From Albula goreensis (taxonomy: Eukaryota > Chordata > Actinopteri > Albuliformes > Albulidae), in NCBI GenBank assembly GCA_022829145.1, contig CM040748.1:3862501-3926500 (forward strand): DNA of 64,000 nucleotides, written 5' to 3'. The notes under the pieces were generated by a model, which worked only from the letters and a program-made list of their open reading frames with translations, did not search any database and was not told the DNA's origin. Below are positions 35,257-49,044 of this stretch, piece after piece. Each line of letters begins with the position of its first letter. Within the stretch, counting starts at the first letter, position 1. The position numbers and the translations under genes are program-made.

Positions 35257-38200
35257 CTACTCTTCCCAGTCCTTCTTCATCTGCAGTTTCCAAGCCCAGG
35301 ACAAGTGGTCAGTCTTGTCGTCGTCCGTGAAGAGGGACTTGATGTGGTAGGTCCCTCGCACAACCATGCCTTTGGGGGCCTCCTCCAAGGGGGTGAGGAA
35401 CTCGTGCTCCTCCTTCTGTGGTCTGTAGCTTCCCACCATGTACACAGCCTTGTCCACTGTGAAGAAACAACAACGGAATAGTCACCTTCTAACCTGCGCT
35501 TTGTCTAGACATATCGCCAACACACCAGACTTTGACAGCATTACAGGTAATCCATACTCCCTTTATTCACTCAAAACTCAACTTTGTATGTACTGTTGAG
35601 GAAGGCTAATACTCACCTCGCACTCCCTTCCTGTAAGTCAGCTGCACATACCTCAGACCAGACACAATTTCCCTGTTGACCTGTTATAAGAGGAGGGAAA
35701 GACAGTGGATTATTTCAGCGCTTATTAGGTTTGAAACGGATGACTCATATTCCCTGTCTTTCTCTCCACTGCAGTACCCCCAAATGGCCACCAGATGTCC
35801 CCTTGGCAGTCAGTGCAGTGAGACACTTTGGCACTTCTCCCCATAAACATTTCACCCCACAGATTGCCATGGGAGAACTGTTTCACATAAATACCATAAA
35901 ATGCACACAGTAATTTAAGAACGGTGACAGCTAATAAGCTTTAAAAAGGCTTTTCACCTCTTTTGAACTAAACAGTCCCTGTTCCTCAACCCCCTTCCCC
36001 CCCAACCCTTTTAATTGGAACTAGTCTGCTAATTCTCCATTGAGGATTCTGGAGTAATCATACTATTTGCTGCTTAGGACTAACATGGGGAATGTAAGGT
36101 TTTATGAGCTATATAATGGGTGCAGCTAAATGAGCCGTCAGCCGTTTAAATGTTTGAAACAATTATAAGATTTTTGCTCCCTACAGCAAAACAAAATGAC
36201 TGAATGAATCCAATGAGTCACTGATAACATATGGTAGTTCCACTTTTTGCTGCCATGAAGCCAAACTCCTATATTCATGAACAATCCAAAGTAATACTTA
36301 TATAACTGCTATTTAGAATTATGAATTATGCAACTAATAAAGTAAAGACAATGGATCACACAGAAGAGTAGTCTTTAAAGTTTATTACCTTTGAAAAAAA
36401 TTAAGCCTGATTCTCGCATTGCTAATTAAAAAACGTCATATTTTATATTCACATTTTTTTATTCTGCAGCCTTAAGTCATTCATACTACTTTGTTATTTA
36501 CTATTTTTGTGTTTTTCTTTTACTGGCAAAATATGCCGCCAGTATTCAAATGTCAAATCTGCGAAGGTCAAGCTTGTAATTACCCTTTAACAGACAGAAC
36601 CCGCTGCCACTTCAATTAAACAATTAATTTCCTTCCTGCTTCTTTGTGCAAACTTGCAAAGAATTCTTGGACATTTTCAGTGGAGTATTTATAGGTTAAT
36701 AACTTTTGTTTTTCGAGAACAAAACATTGACCGCTGCCAATAACGTCCTGATCACATCTTTGATTTTCATGAGTGCTGCTGTTAGACCATTTTGATTTAA
36801 AAGGTGAGGAGCATGAACCTGCAGCGTGTTTGGGCTGAAGAAGCCGGCGGCAGTGGAGCTCACCTTGAAGTGGATCTTCACTCTGTAATCCATCCCCTCC
36901 TTCATCATGAAGGCTTGCTCCTTCAGAGCCTCCACGTCACCTATCGGACAACCACCAGCAAAAAAATCACCTTCTCACCTTACCATCTACGACCTGCTCA
37001 TCACTGACTGACATAGCCTCAATTCCCTGCAGGACAGCAAGCCCTCAGGTCCTCAACTAAATGGAGCAAATTACATTACAAAGTAACGGATGGTAAAATA
37101 ATAATAACAACAACAACAATACTACTACTACCAACACTACTACTACTAATAATATTAATAACACATAATAATACAAAAATAGAATTATAAAGATCAAAGA
37201 CAGCAAATTCTGATAATTCACTTTAGGAATATCTATAACAGCACCCTTCCTATAACACTACTATAAATATAATTACCCTCAGCTAAGGGTCTTCAGTGCA
37301 TTTGGTTCATTATTAAAGACTGCTTGCCAGGAAGTCCAAAGAAAGAAAGAGATTATTGCTGCGCTGTGTAATGAAATCATGCATTCAATCTCTTAAGTAC
37401 TTTATAATGGACACGCAGAGGACGGAGCGATGCAGAGCAAACCGCACAGCTCCACTGTGGCCAGTCAGAGGGAACAGGAAGGAGATAAGAAAAATCCCAG
37501 AGAGGAGCTGAGAAAATGTGTCCAGATTACTTTTATGCCTCACGAAACTGAGGCTTGTGAAATGGAAAGTAGTTCATGAAATAAGCCTGAAATGAGCCAT
37601 GAAATTCAGCTCAGATTAGTAAATCTTCACAGTGTACTTGTCCCAAGCCTGGCAAAAGACAAACAGTTGAAGTGAAGCAGGTGTGGGCTTGGATAATACA
37701 TGGATGGCAGACCTCCCCTGAAAACCACAGGAGGAGGCGTGTGGCTGGCCAGTAGGGGGCACCCATCCCTCTAGACCCAAGAGAACTCCAATGCTCCAGC
37801 ACAGTGAAAAGGGTACTATGAAGGGGATGTCCTTCACATGAAATGTCAAATTCATGTCCAGACCCCATGGTGCTATCCCTGGTGTCCTGGCTGATTTCCA
37901 ATAAAAGATGGCTCCCTACACGAACCCTGTTTATCAGATTGGCTACATAAACTCTCACAAAATTTACCAACCTTTCCAATAACTGTGCTTGCAATAAGAG
38001 AAAAGAGATAGGCAAAGAAATTAACAGCAAGGTAATGGACCAGTTAGCATGAAGTAGCAGTATCTTGATTCTCGTCAACAACCAGTTCACTTCCTGTTCT
38101 GCTCGAATGATCTGATTGTTCCTCTGAAATCTCAATGACCAGTTTTTTCATTCAATGATTACTCAGTTTGTAAAATTAACTGTACATTCATGTGTTTCCC

Positions 38201-41200
38201 TGTGTCCTATCAACTCCTTTTTGAGATGCCCATATGCACCAAACATTCAGTCATTCTAATTTTATTATGATTTAATCTTACCCCTTTAAAAAGACACATA
38301 TTTGATCATATTTCTGAGATATGAAACCTCATTAAAGTATTTGCATTTCTCAAAAGACAATGAGTCCATTATTGAACGATTTGCATTCAGTTATTCTGAC
38401 AGCATTTTAAGGACTGCAATACGATACATATTTAGTGAGGATATGAAAGGAAATAATTTCTGCATTTATGGGTATTTGTACTTGTAACATATACTATGCA
38501 TTGATACACAGAATGTGTATTTGCTGGGCTGGAGGTGGGAAGATGTCTTCTGTGATTTTTCCTAGGATCCAAGCTGAGCCAGTATTCTGACAAACAAGTA
38601 CTGTAAGATGGCGGTCAATTCACTGGTGCTTAAAATGAAATATACCTTCAAAATGAAATATAGATATGTCCGAGCAGGGGAGGAACTCAGTAAACATAAA
38701 AACCCATAATATTTCACTGTCAGGCAGAAACAGATCTGGGCTACATTTTCACTGTTTTCAATGCATCATGCTGCAATTTATCAAAATGATAAACGGACTG
38801 TAAATGTACAGAATCCAGAAGAACAAGATATAGAAAACATTTCTATCTATACACTATATACAAGATACTGAAAGCAATATTTAGAGGAAATGTAAAAGCA
38901 ATAAAATGAGTGAGAAATACATTTCTGTTTCAAAAAATGTTTCAACATTTAAACAGGCAAGTCTTCTTCATGACTGCATGTTTTTATGGGTTTATAAACA
39001 TTCCACTGAATGACTGTATAATAATCATTGCTAATTCAAAAGTGAAGCAGCTCAGACACTAGCTAGACACAATTAAAAAATAATATAAACGAAGCTAATT
39101 AGCAAGCTACATGAATAAACGGCAAATATCTAGTTCTATGCTACCTTTAGTAGCATCAGTTCAAAAAGGCATAGAATAAACTGATGATGTGTTTCAATTA
39201 TAAAAATACTTGAATATAAACCTCTCCTGCCCTATTTGTGTGGAGGAGAAAAGCAAATTTTTGCCTGTCATGATCAATAAAAATATCAGTAGCGACCTAC
39301 TGCTGGAGGCTTCAGTAAAACATGCTTTAAAGCATTAATGCAACAAAATCTGCTTGCTCATCGACGCTCTTTCCTACTTAAAGGATTCTCTCTTGGCTTC
39401 ATAACCTTTTCCTTCTAGCTCGCTCTCTTCTTGGTTAAGAGCTTTCTGTTTTGTCGAAATATAAACGTAAGCGTTATCTCCTGATGCCAGAGACGGACAG
39501 AGAGACGCTCATGTGATGGAGAAGACCGTTAGGATGCCCGAATGCACAGTGAAAGCAGGGGGAAACTTAACTGCGGCAAGTGAGAATATCGAGCTTCGCC
39601 ACAAGTACATCTGATTGATTTAAAGCAAGATGAAACCTAATAAAAGGCATTTCAGAAAGTGCTTTAATATTTAAAGGAGTACAAATGCACGGTACAGATT
39701 TACATAAGCCAGCAGGCTTGGTACCATGAAGAGGAAGCTGGGCTGTAATCAGGGGAAACGGAGGCAGGCCAAAGGCCCATGAAGAGGGGTACATTCCTGC
39801 AGGATGGACCCCCTCCTTTTACACTGGGAGAGGCAGGGAACACAGAGATCACTCAATTGCCTAGCAACAGAAGAACCTTTTGCAGCCGCATCACAATTCC
39901 ATAGCATATGCTGCGTTCAAAGGCAGCTGAGGGGGAAGGAAGCGCACAGCTAACGGAAGTAGCATAACTACTCGGCTGAAAAGGTAATCAGATCGGAGAT
40001 TTCTTCCTTGTTTAAACAGCACTTTGCCATTTCCTTCTTCACCACCAGAGCAATGTCTCTGTCATGATATCATCTTACCTGAGTTCCGAGTACTACTGTT
40101 TATTAACGGCCAAAATGGAGCCTGTGTCAACAACGTCCACTACAAACACACTTCCTGCCCACAAACGGCAGGCAGCTGTCCTCCATTGCCTCAGTATGTG
40201 CTGCACATTGTCCCAGATGTGAGGGGGACGTATCTAACACAAATGAGGACAAATTAATGTCTCAGACATATTTAAAATCCAGATTCCTCACCCGTACGGC
40301 CCTGACATCCCTCGCTTTTCTCCTGCATAGTGTCGGCAGGCGCTAGTGATTAATAACCTGGCCAATGTAAAAGTGTTTCTTTCCCTGAGTCACTTCGGCA
40401 GAGGCATTCATCTTTGTTGCCCTTTCACATGGCAAGACCCCCTATTACTATGTGTTCTAACAGACTGGGGGGGGACTATGTTAAAGCAAGAGACTCCAAC
40501 AGGGTGGGCCAATCAAAAATGACATTGCCACACTTATAAAAACCCTGAGCACTTTTTCGTTTCTGGTGCACCCAGTATGCATGCACTTCCTTAATGTCAC
40601 CTGCAGCAGAGCTCTCCTGGCAAATAATGACGTTGCTTATCCTATGAAAGGCTCCTGATTTTTTTTTTTTTCACTGTGCCGAAAAAAAAATTGCCAGTGA
40701 GCTTGCAGCCATCTTTGGGTCCTGCATCAGTCTGAAAATGGATCGCTGTTTTCTGTAAACCTGGGGTCCTTCAAGAACCTCAGCCTCTGGGTATCTGCTT
40801 TGAATCCTTGTCATTCATTCAACAGCACAGGTGAGGTGGGAGATCAGGGCAGGTGCTGTTACCTGTGAGGTCCATGGTGACGGGTCCAGGAGCCTGTCCG
40901 CTCATAAGAGTCAGCCGTGTCACCTGAATGTTAGGCACAGAGGGATCTGCAACACGGCACAAGGAAACACAGCACAAACTATTAGATATGTGCACACTCA
41001 CAGTGCGGAAGCCATGCAAAAAATGAACTATTACCCCACACTGCATGCACTAAGATGTCTATGTGTTAAGAGTTAAAAAGCGCATCACTCATACTAAATG
41101 GGGTGAGGTCATGTGCTTATTGCAGTTATAAAATTGTTGGGTGTTCTGAACATGAATCCTTCCTTTATTTTGTGAAGATAAAGTGTAGCAATTCCAGACA

Positions 41201-44200
41201 TATGAGTCATGTGATCTGGCAGTATAAAATGGAGGAAGCCAGGCTGTAGAGATTACATTAGACTAGCAAAGCTGCTCTGGAGTGTATTCGGTTTACAGTC
41301 ACTGGGGGAGATCGTAATCGCTCTGTCTTTGTTCTGTACAGCATGCATAAAACCATCTCATTTACCCCACCAGCATCAATCACGCACACACAGATCTCAG
41401 AACTGACTCAAACAAGGTGAATCTCACAACAACATTAATCTCTATTAGATCCTCACCAATGATACGGCCAGGCAGTGTTCAAATACTCAAAATCCATCTG
41501 AATTAAAAATATGTGCATATGTGGGTACAATTCAAACAGCACTGAAACTTTCAGTTCGGTAGAGGAGGAGCAGTTTCTGAGATTTAACTCATTCCTCGAC
41601 TTCTTTCAGTTTCCAATCTCTGAAAGACCCCCATTTCCACTGTGCTTGTGTCTCAGAAGTCTCAGACTATAAACTTTCACAGCAATCGTTTTGGTGACAA
41701 AATACAGTGATCAAGAAATAGCCAGGTATGAAGCATTTCAGTATGTATTTCTGGAAAACTTACGATTACTGTTATTTATTTACGTATGTATGTATGTATG
41801 TATATATTTATTTATTTATGTATTTAGATTAACACCCCACTGAGATCAAAACAAATTGTTCCAGGGGGACCTGACATAAAATATTACATTTCAAAGACAA
41901 CGATAATAAGCAGTCACAGTAACAATAACATACAGGGAAAGAGACAGTTGTGTAAACAGTTTTAAGGACCATTGTGTAAGAGTGGGTACACTTCATGTCT
42001 TAGCATATCAGAAAAATATGTTACCCTCGTATTTGCCAAATTTAAACACATTTTCTGGGATGAGCGGCGGCCTTGCAAAGTTGCATTACTCAGGTACTTG
42101 TTCTTATTAATCACAAGAATGTCACAATTAATGCCAAGGTCAATGTTTTTGTCTTTCAAGGACATAAACATGTGATCTATGTGTTCTTACAATAAAACCA
42201 ATGTATGCTAAAATGCAGGTGAGCCAATTTGCATAGAACAGCCAGGTGATTCACTACATTTGATGACAGATCTATGTTAAATTCATCCATCACAAATGTT
42301 TAGTGAATATGGCCCATAGTGCAGCTGGCGTGGATCTGTCAGTTCTTATCTTGGGTTCCCAGCGCAACATTTTGCCCACATTTTTATGGTGTTTAGCAGT
42401 CCAGCCAATGTTAGCGCAAACGTGTCACAGCTGGGTTTCCCGTCTAGGGCGGTGGAAAAATGAATTACATTCCTCAGCACAATAGCAATCAGTCTCGCTT
42501 AAGCAGTAACTTTGCCATTTTCAGTGATATATTACGCCGTGTGCTGCTGCACAGTGCAGATTTTCACAGATTAAAACCCTGCCACAGGAACAACTTCTCA
42601 ACTGATTCCCATCTATTTAACAGTCCAATTTAGCCGCCCGCACAAAGAGTCAGCAATTTTAATTTCTATAAGGTCGTTCTGTGACATAATGATTAACTGC
42701 AGTCCATGGTGAGAAAAAAAATTCTAATTACCCATTAGAATTTCAAATTATATCTTATCCACTGCCTTTCTTTTGCGCTTTATTCATACCCCAGCAAGTC
42801 AGCAAACACTGGAGTTCTGCTCCTCTATCCCCAGGCCAAGGGATGCTGAACGGGGGTGCTACAACAATCCGGAACTTTGCTTCCCATCTGGGCCTCTGCC
42901 AAATACACAACGCTCAATAGATGGCTTCTCACTGATCTCTTCCCTGCATCGGCCCAGAGAGCCGGATAAGAGGCCATTCTTATTGATTGGCCCAGTGAGC
43001 TCTTGATGCGTTCCACTGATAATCTGCGCAATGTAAAAGTGTACACTCAGGATTTTTTTTTATCAGGGAAGAGGCACACACTGGTCTGGAGAGGCTAAAG
43101 AGGAGATGTAGGTTTTGTTGTTGGGATGTCTCAGGAAAAGGCATTATAACTCACCAGGCATGACAGGTCCAGGGCCCAGGAGCGCCTGCTTGTACTTATT
43201 CAAACTCTCATCGTCCTTGTCCAGGCTGTGAATCTCTACCAGCGACTTCATCGCTGGAGGCTGGTAGTTCAGACCAGTCTCGTCTTCCTCATGAATGTGC
43301 CTCTCCGCTTCTTTTCAGCCAAGATATCTGGAGACGCAAGAGACCAAAAATGTCACAGGTCACCTCAGGCTTAAAACAATGCTAAACTTTCTGCTCACAT
43401 TTCATTCCAGCTCCTGTAGCACCATCCTGTAGCTACCATCATCATTCTCCATGCCATGCTCAGTTCACTGGGTTGATTCTCAGGACAAGAGAGATGCGTT
43501 TCGAGTTCCTCGCCCATTTACAAATGGGATAAATCAGTTTAAGATCTTGAGCGAGGTCATTTCCTGAGGAAACAGCAGAGCAGAGACTGAGTTTATCAGC
43601 TCTACTGACAGTAAGCAGACAGACAGGGCCAAGGATCTTCCCTCCCACACTGGTCTAATTATACGATTAACCATTTCCAATACAACAGCAAAGCAGAGGC
43701 AGCCCACCTTACTGAAAATGGCAATAAACATTCATTATTTTTCTATGATTTATTATGTATAACAAATACATAATTCCCATAGTCAGATAAATAACAATAC
43801 ATTTGAATGCATGGCTTTAAGTGTGTTAGTCCTGGTTACTGCTGTATCATTTCAATTGGATACTAATATGCAAAGAGAATGAACACAATCTGACCCACAA
43901 GCACGTCCGTCTTGAGTAGTGTCAGAGTTGTCATATGTCATTATAGTAATTGGCTGGCATCGAGATAAAAAAAAAACAAAACAAAAACAGGATCACACAT
44001 CTGTTCCCACACAAGATAATTTTCAGGGTTTATGGACTGGGTCAGGGTGCTGCTTTTCCTTTCAGAGCACAACAGGAAACACCGTTGCATCTCCTCAATT
44101 ACCCAAACAAGAGTTTTCCACCAAGGCAGCCGGCCTCATCACACCCAGAGCCAATCTGAAGATGCCAATGAGCTGTGAGACACTAAACAATGACATCATA

Positions 44201-45123
44201 CCTTATCTCTGTCTAGACAGGCACATTTTAATGGCTGGTGTGGATGATGGATAACCATGGTTACAGGGATGAGGGGAATGCATGTGAACCCATGCTAATG
44301 CGCCCATCCACTCACTTCCTGTTTGCAGAGAATCAGTGTTACTTCTAGTGTGCACCACACATTTAGCGAACAGTGTCAACATCATCGATGATGACCTCGT
44401 TCAGTTATCGTCAACGTATTCTTCTTCAAAAAGCCGACCACAATCTAAAGATAAATGAGCAAATGGAACTGAAAGGAAGAAAATCACTGATTATCAATTA
44501 TTTTGACCATCCAATCAGACAGGAAGTCCAACAGTTTTGAAATAAAACTTCAACAGTTATTTTTACTAAAACGGCTGATACCCATTTTACTATAATTAAA
44601 AGACTAATAATCATGTGTAATATATGAATAGCAGATTTTCAGTCAGCATTATTGTGTATATGTGATCATTTCAGCACCATGGCTTTGCCCTTTAAAAATA
44701 AATATTTCATGTTGGAGAAGAGAATAATCATATATAAGATGACACAGCTGAGTTTGCAGGGAATGTCCTTGACCTACATGGACAAGCATGCAAAATCCCT
44801 TCATAAATTATTCCCCTAACGGCACTCAGACCTGAAATTCAATTCAAACATCATGTTGAAGATAACTGAATTCTGGCTATTTAAAAAAAATACAGTAGGT
44901 TACTCTATGGGTTTGCTGCTTCAAATGTTTCATGACAAAGCACCAGGATCTTAAACTTTCAGTACATCTTCATAACGTATGAACACTGTGTTCTGTGAAA
45001 GGTTTTAGCTTGTATGAACATTTACATCCAGGGAAACCTTAGATAGACCAACCTCTGAGTGACTGAAAGTTCAGCTGAACATAGATTACAGATATACATT
45101 TACACCTTACCACTCTCACTCAT
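35257..45123 (-). CDS. arhgdig: Rho GDP-dissociation inhibitor, gamma-like
   Basis: RhoGDIs bind prenylated Rho GTPases, hold them GDP-bound and extract them from membranes. Minus-strand exons: 45123-45111, 43310-43155, 40946-40863, 36940-36864, 35680-35617, 35456-35257; 197 residues, a usual RhoGDI length. Landmarks: [111 protein letters not shown] and [12 protein letters not shown]. The immunoglobulin-like lipid-binding fold is complete. [11 protein letters not shown], the [14 protein letters not shown]...QAPGPV stretch and the rgs11 neighbour favour the gamma paralogue. The 13-base first coding exon (MSES, donor GTG|GTAAGG) is a prediction. Exon 2 uses the AG at 43311-43312, since the stronger AG 17 bases upstream would break the frame. 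Confidence 0.9.
37096..37164. repeat. Trinucleotide-rich microsatellite (AAT/AAC/ACT)
   Basis: Imperfect AAT, AAC and ACT triplets in arhgdig intron 3. Confidence 0.85.
37670..37960 (+). mobile_element. 5S-headed teleost SINE, truncated copy
   Basis: TACATGGATGGCAGACCTCC resembles the internal part of 5S rRNA. It is followed by GGCCAGTAGGGGGCACCCAT and, near 37883, TGGTGTCCTGGCTGATTTCC. These blocks occur in the same order (reversed) in the longer copy at 49045-49520. It lies in arhgdig intron 3. A 174-codon minus frame across it is spurious. Confidence 0.7.
41781..41822. repeat. (GTAT)n / (ATTT)n microsatellite
   Basis: GTAT repeats run into ATTT repeats, in arhgdig intron 2. Confidence 0.85.
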
Positions 45124-47254
45124 TTTCAATTCAAACTGAGTCACAATACCCTGAAATACTATTTAAAAATGAATGCTATTTCTTCAGAATACAGAAAAAT
45201 GAACCATTCTTGCAACGAGGAGGGACTAGCACACAGTCGAACAGTCTGCAATGAAGACACAGATGGATTGCAGCCAAAAAAATGGAGTAAATTGTTAATA
45301 TATAATGTCAGTAATGATTCTTATCAATTATCACATTCTCAAACTCGTGTATTGTCCTGGTGTGTTAATATGTTAGAGGTTCAGCTTTATTTCCACACAT
45401 CTGAGAAATTCATAGCTTGTTGGCACAACATATTTTGCAGGCTGTACAATCTAAAAGACTGATATTTTTATGGAGAACATGTGCAACAAATAACTCCATT
45501 TCCATTGGTCAGATGTAACGTTTACAACAGGTAAATCTGCATCTAAACCTGGTAGCATTTACACTTTGAGATAAAGATCCTATTAAAGTAATGCCACCAC
45601 GAAGGAACTTTTTTAAAATGTAGACAGATGCAATCTTAAGACGCCTTAAAGACTTCTCCAGCCATTTGGCTGGTTTCCTAGAGGAATGACTGACTGAAAA
45701 ACAGGCTAGCAAGCAAAATGGTTGACATGCAACCAATATTTTGATCTGGCTGCCTACCTTGCAGTTTGACCAATAATATACCACCCAAAACATAGGCTTG
45801 TTAGCGATAGAATTGCAAAAACATAGTGAATCAGGTTCATATTCGAATGGGTTTAGCTATAGCTGATCACAGCAGCATCATGTAAACAGAAGACTTGAAT
45901 GTTGTCATTGCATTGCTAAACATTGCACAAAACTATCCACACTACAATTTTGTGATAACTTTTGTGTTTTACTATTAAATAAATACCTTACTCACAAAAC
46001 GTAAAAGTTGAATGATTCAGAGTTTTGATGACATGATAAATTTATGTCATTGTGCTTTGCACCGAAGCTTTGTACTGAGGTTTACCAGCCTGGAGGACAA
46101 CACAACCAAAAAGGCCTAAGACAGTCAACAGCTGCTGTGGAAGACCACTGGCAGGAGAGCCTTAGCTACAGACCATCGCCCAGAACATAGACCTCAGGGA
46201 TACCAAGAACCAGGCCAAGCTATGATTAATACTCCTGCAATATTCATGACTGTTCCTCAGCTCAAACTGCCCCCAATTCCCTGACCTTTTCCCATATTCC
46301 ACACGACATCCCTGCTTTAACCACAGGGCCAGAGCTGAGCCCGCGCAGGCAGGAGCATGTGAACGCACACACACCAAGAGTCTACACCGCCACAAAGACA
46401 CAAAGTGTTTTACCTCTCCTCAATCCCCATGACAGAGATCCAGAGACATCCAGAGCTTTTGACAGACCATGTGATGGTACTGGACCTATAACTTAGGTAA
46501 CATTATGCGAATCTGCAGAGTGAAGCCCTGACACAACAAGATTCAAACACATGTAATTACAGTCAACAAGAACAGAGCATGCAGTATGAGAGAATGCCCA
46601 GTCACCACCTACTAAACTTGCACTGATTCTGTTGTCTTAATCACATTTTGAGGCATAACATCAATACCACTGTTTCCAGAGATTTATATTAATTTCATAT
46701 TCACCCTTTATAACTATCTGTACTGAAGTAAAAGCTGCTTTGTAAGAAACTGCTTCAGTAAATAAAAAAGAGAAAAAATGCAAGTTGATAAATTACAGTG
46801 TGAGTTCAAATTAATTCAGAAATACAATAAAACAATGTTCAGGATTTAGCTTACCATTTATCCTAGCTGAGTTTTATCCAACATTTCAAGCAAACTGCTC
46901 CACTTCATTTACAGAAACTGACAGATTTTAAATTGTTTCAAATAAAAAAAAAATCCTTATCAACTATTGAGAACATTTTGTTTGGGAGGTTCTCACCTTT
47001 GTAGCAAACTGTTAGCCAAAGCAGCTCAAGAATTTGGCCACCCAGTTCACACACATCCATGCCTATCATCGTGTTTTTCCAGTCCAAACACAGCAATTCC
47101 AAGAAACACAGCAGGGAAAAAGAGCACTCCCAGAGGAAGGAAAAAAACTTATGCTGTAATAGAAAAAAACCCTACTTTCCGGGAAGAAAGCGTGTAATTG
47201 TTAGAAGGAATCAGTCATACTTCACTGGCCATGCCATAAAACAGAAGACGGAGA

Positions 47255-47760
47255 ATCCTGGGTGTTGGTGCTGGTAGTGGTGACTGTGATGGTGGAGGTG
47301 GTGGAGGGGGAGGGGGGGAAAGGAGAGGAGAGGAGAGGAAAGCCGCGGTAAATGAACTAATGATCTGCTGGTAATCCACACTGCGCTAGCGCTACGCGTT
47401 ACGGCTCCTGCTGCAGTGAGAGGCAGTAATGTGAAAATTGTATTCCTGTCTGCAGATGCTATTGATTTGCAAGCTAAAGGAGCGAACCCCCCTTTCCCCA
47501 GCCATGCGCTGCTTATAGCTCCATCATTCATTAGCCGGGAGACTGCAATGATCTCATCCTTTCTTCCTTCCCTCTCTCTCTCTCTCTCGCTCTGTTTCAC
47601 TCACTCACTCTCTAAGGCAGCGGCAGAAGCCTCGGCAGCATGCTGTTGAATACAAACAGAACCTTCCCTTCTGACTGCAGGTGCATCACGTCATCACAGC
47701 CCCCTCACACTGAGAGGGGATCCTCCCTTTGCCAAACTGCTAGCGCGCCGCTACCTAACA
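47255..47760 (-). promoter_or_regulatory. Candidate arhgdig promoter / first non-coding exon region
   Basis: A G-rich GGT/GGA/GAGAG block (47260-47340), a CG-containing stretch (CTGCGCTAGCGCTACGCGTT, about 47380), a (TC)n tract (47570-47588) and GGCAGCGGCAG (about 47617) stand out from the AT-rich surroundings. The position 2-2.6 kb upstream of the predicted arhgdig coding start fits a promoter. This rests on base composition alone. Confidence 0.3.
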
Positions 47761-49044
47761 CTCCCAAAAACCGGGAAGGTGGCACCCTCCCTCGCTGATG
47801 AAAGACCCCTATCAAAACCCACACTCATCCTAGAGTGGCTGTGTTAGTTTGCCTCGCACTCTTTAAATGCCAGCGTCAGATATAATATGATAAACCACAA
47901 AATGCAGTATGTGCATCTCCTGAATTATCAATAATTCTACAATGTAAAAAAAAATGTTGCAATTTGAGCGCTACCTCAGTGCCATTGACGTAAATACAAC
48001 ATTTCTTTTTAATGTTAAGAACAATGGGTCCCTGCAGCGCAGGGAGGAACCTTTGAATGTAGACTGTGTGTCAAAGCATGCCTGTGTGTTATTTAGCATG
48101 TTAAGGACACGTATGCATGCTGCAGAATCTTATTGCGCAGCTTGGAGATTAAATGTTCCATACATCATTAGGAGCTATTGCTGTGTGCATCAAAGTAATT
48201 AGTGACAGCGCTGAAAGCCATATATGATTAAGAACACTGTGTTCTTTAATGTAAAATAACGCATCAGTTCTTCATAGTTCTCTTGCTAAGATCAATTTTT
48301 TTGTCATTAAACTTGCTTGATTTTGTCTATGATTATGCTCTATTAGCATAACCCTTCAGTCATTGGTATTCACTGGGACTTTGTTGAGTGAAATAATGGG
48401 CAGAAGCATTAACAAAGATGGAAATTTTATGTTGAAAATAAAATATGATTTTATTGGTCAAACGGGAGAAATAATCCTCGCAAGCCCTGATAATAGCCAG
48501 ATAGAACTATGACAGATGAGGGTATGCATTAAAATTGATTTCCAAAAGATTGCTTGTGTTTGATGGTTCCAGTCTTGGAAATTGTAAACATTGTGAAAAG
48601 TGCCATTGATCTTTAATTCTTCCCATGAACTTGGGGTCTCATGAAGATACTTGATTTACGATAGCCATTACAATGCTGGCATACTATCAGTTATATCATC
48701 AATTCTGCAATTCTAAATGACTTGAATAGGTGACAGTGTAATAAAATCATATGAGTGGCCTGTTGTATATATTTAATGAGCCAAATATTCTCATTTATTA
48801 ATGTTTATATTACTAAGAACCATTACAACCAATCACACTTTATACATAATCACAAATATTATGGTAGGATACAATAACACATAGGAAGAGTCAGCAGTGT
48901 CACAAGTACATTAATAACACATTTACATAAGTAGACCAATACATAAGATTTGTTAATGGGACGTTTCAATATGATGATCTTATCATCCATATTTTTTCAT
49001 GCAATAATAACGGATTACATTTATAAATGCAATTGACAATGAAT

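Noticed and set aside
37611-38135. 174-codon minus-strand open frame with hydrophobic stretches
   Set aside because: It overlaps the truncated SINE and lies inside an arhgdig intron; no known protein is recognised.
43300-43340. A third one-base deletion, in arhgdig exon 2
   Set aside because: Using the upstream AG would require an added base, but the downstream AG joins the predicted first exon in frame without any change.
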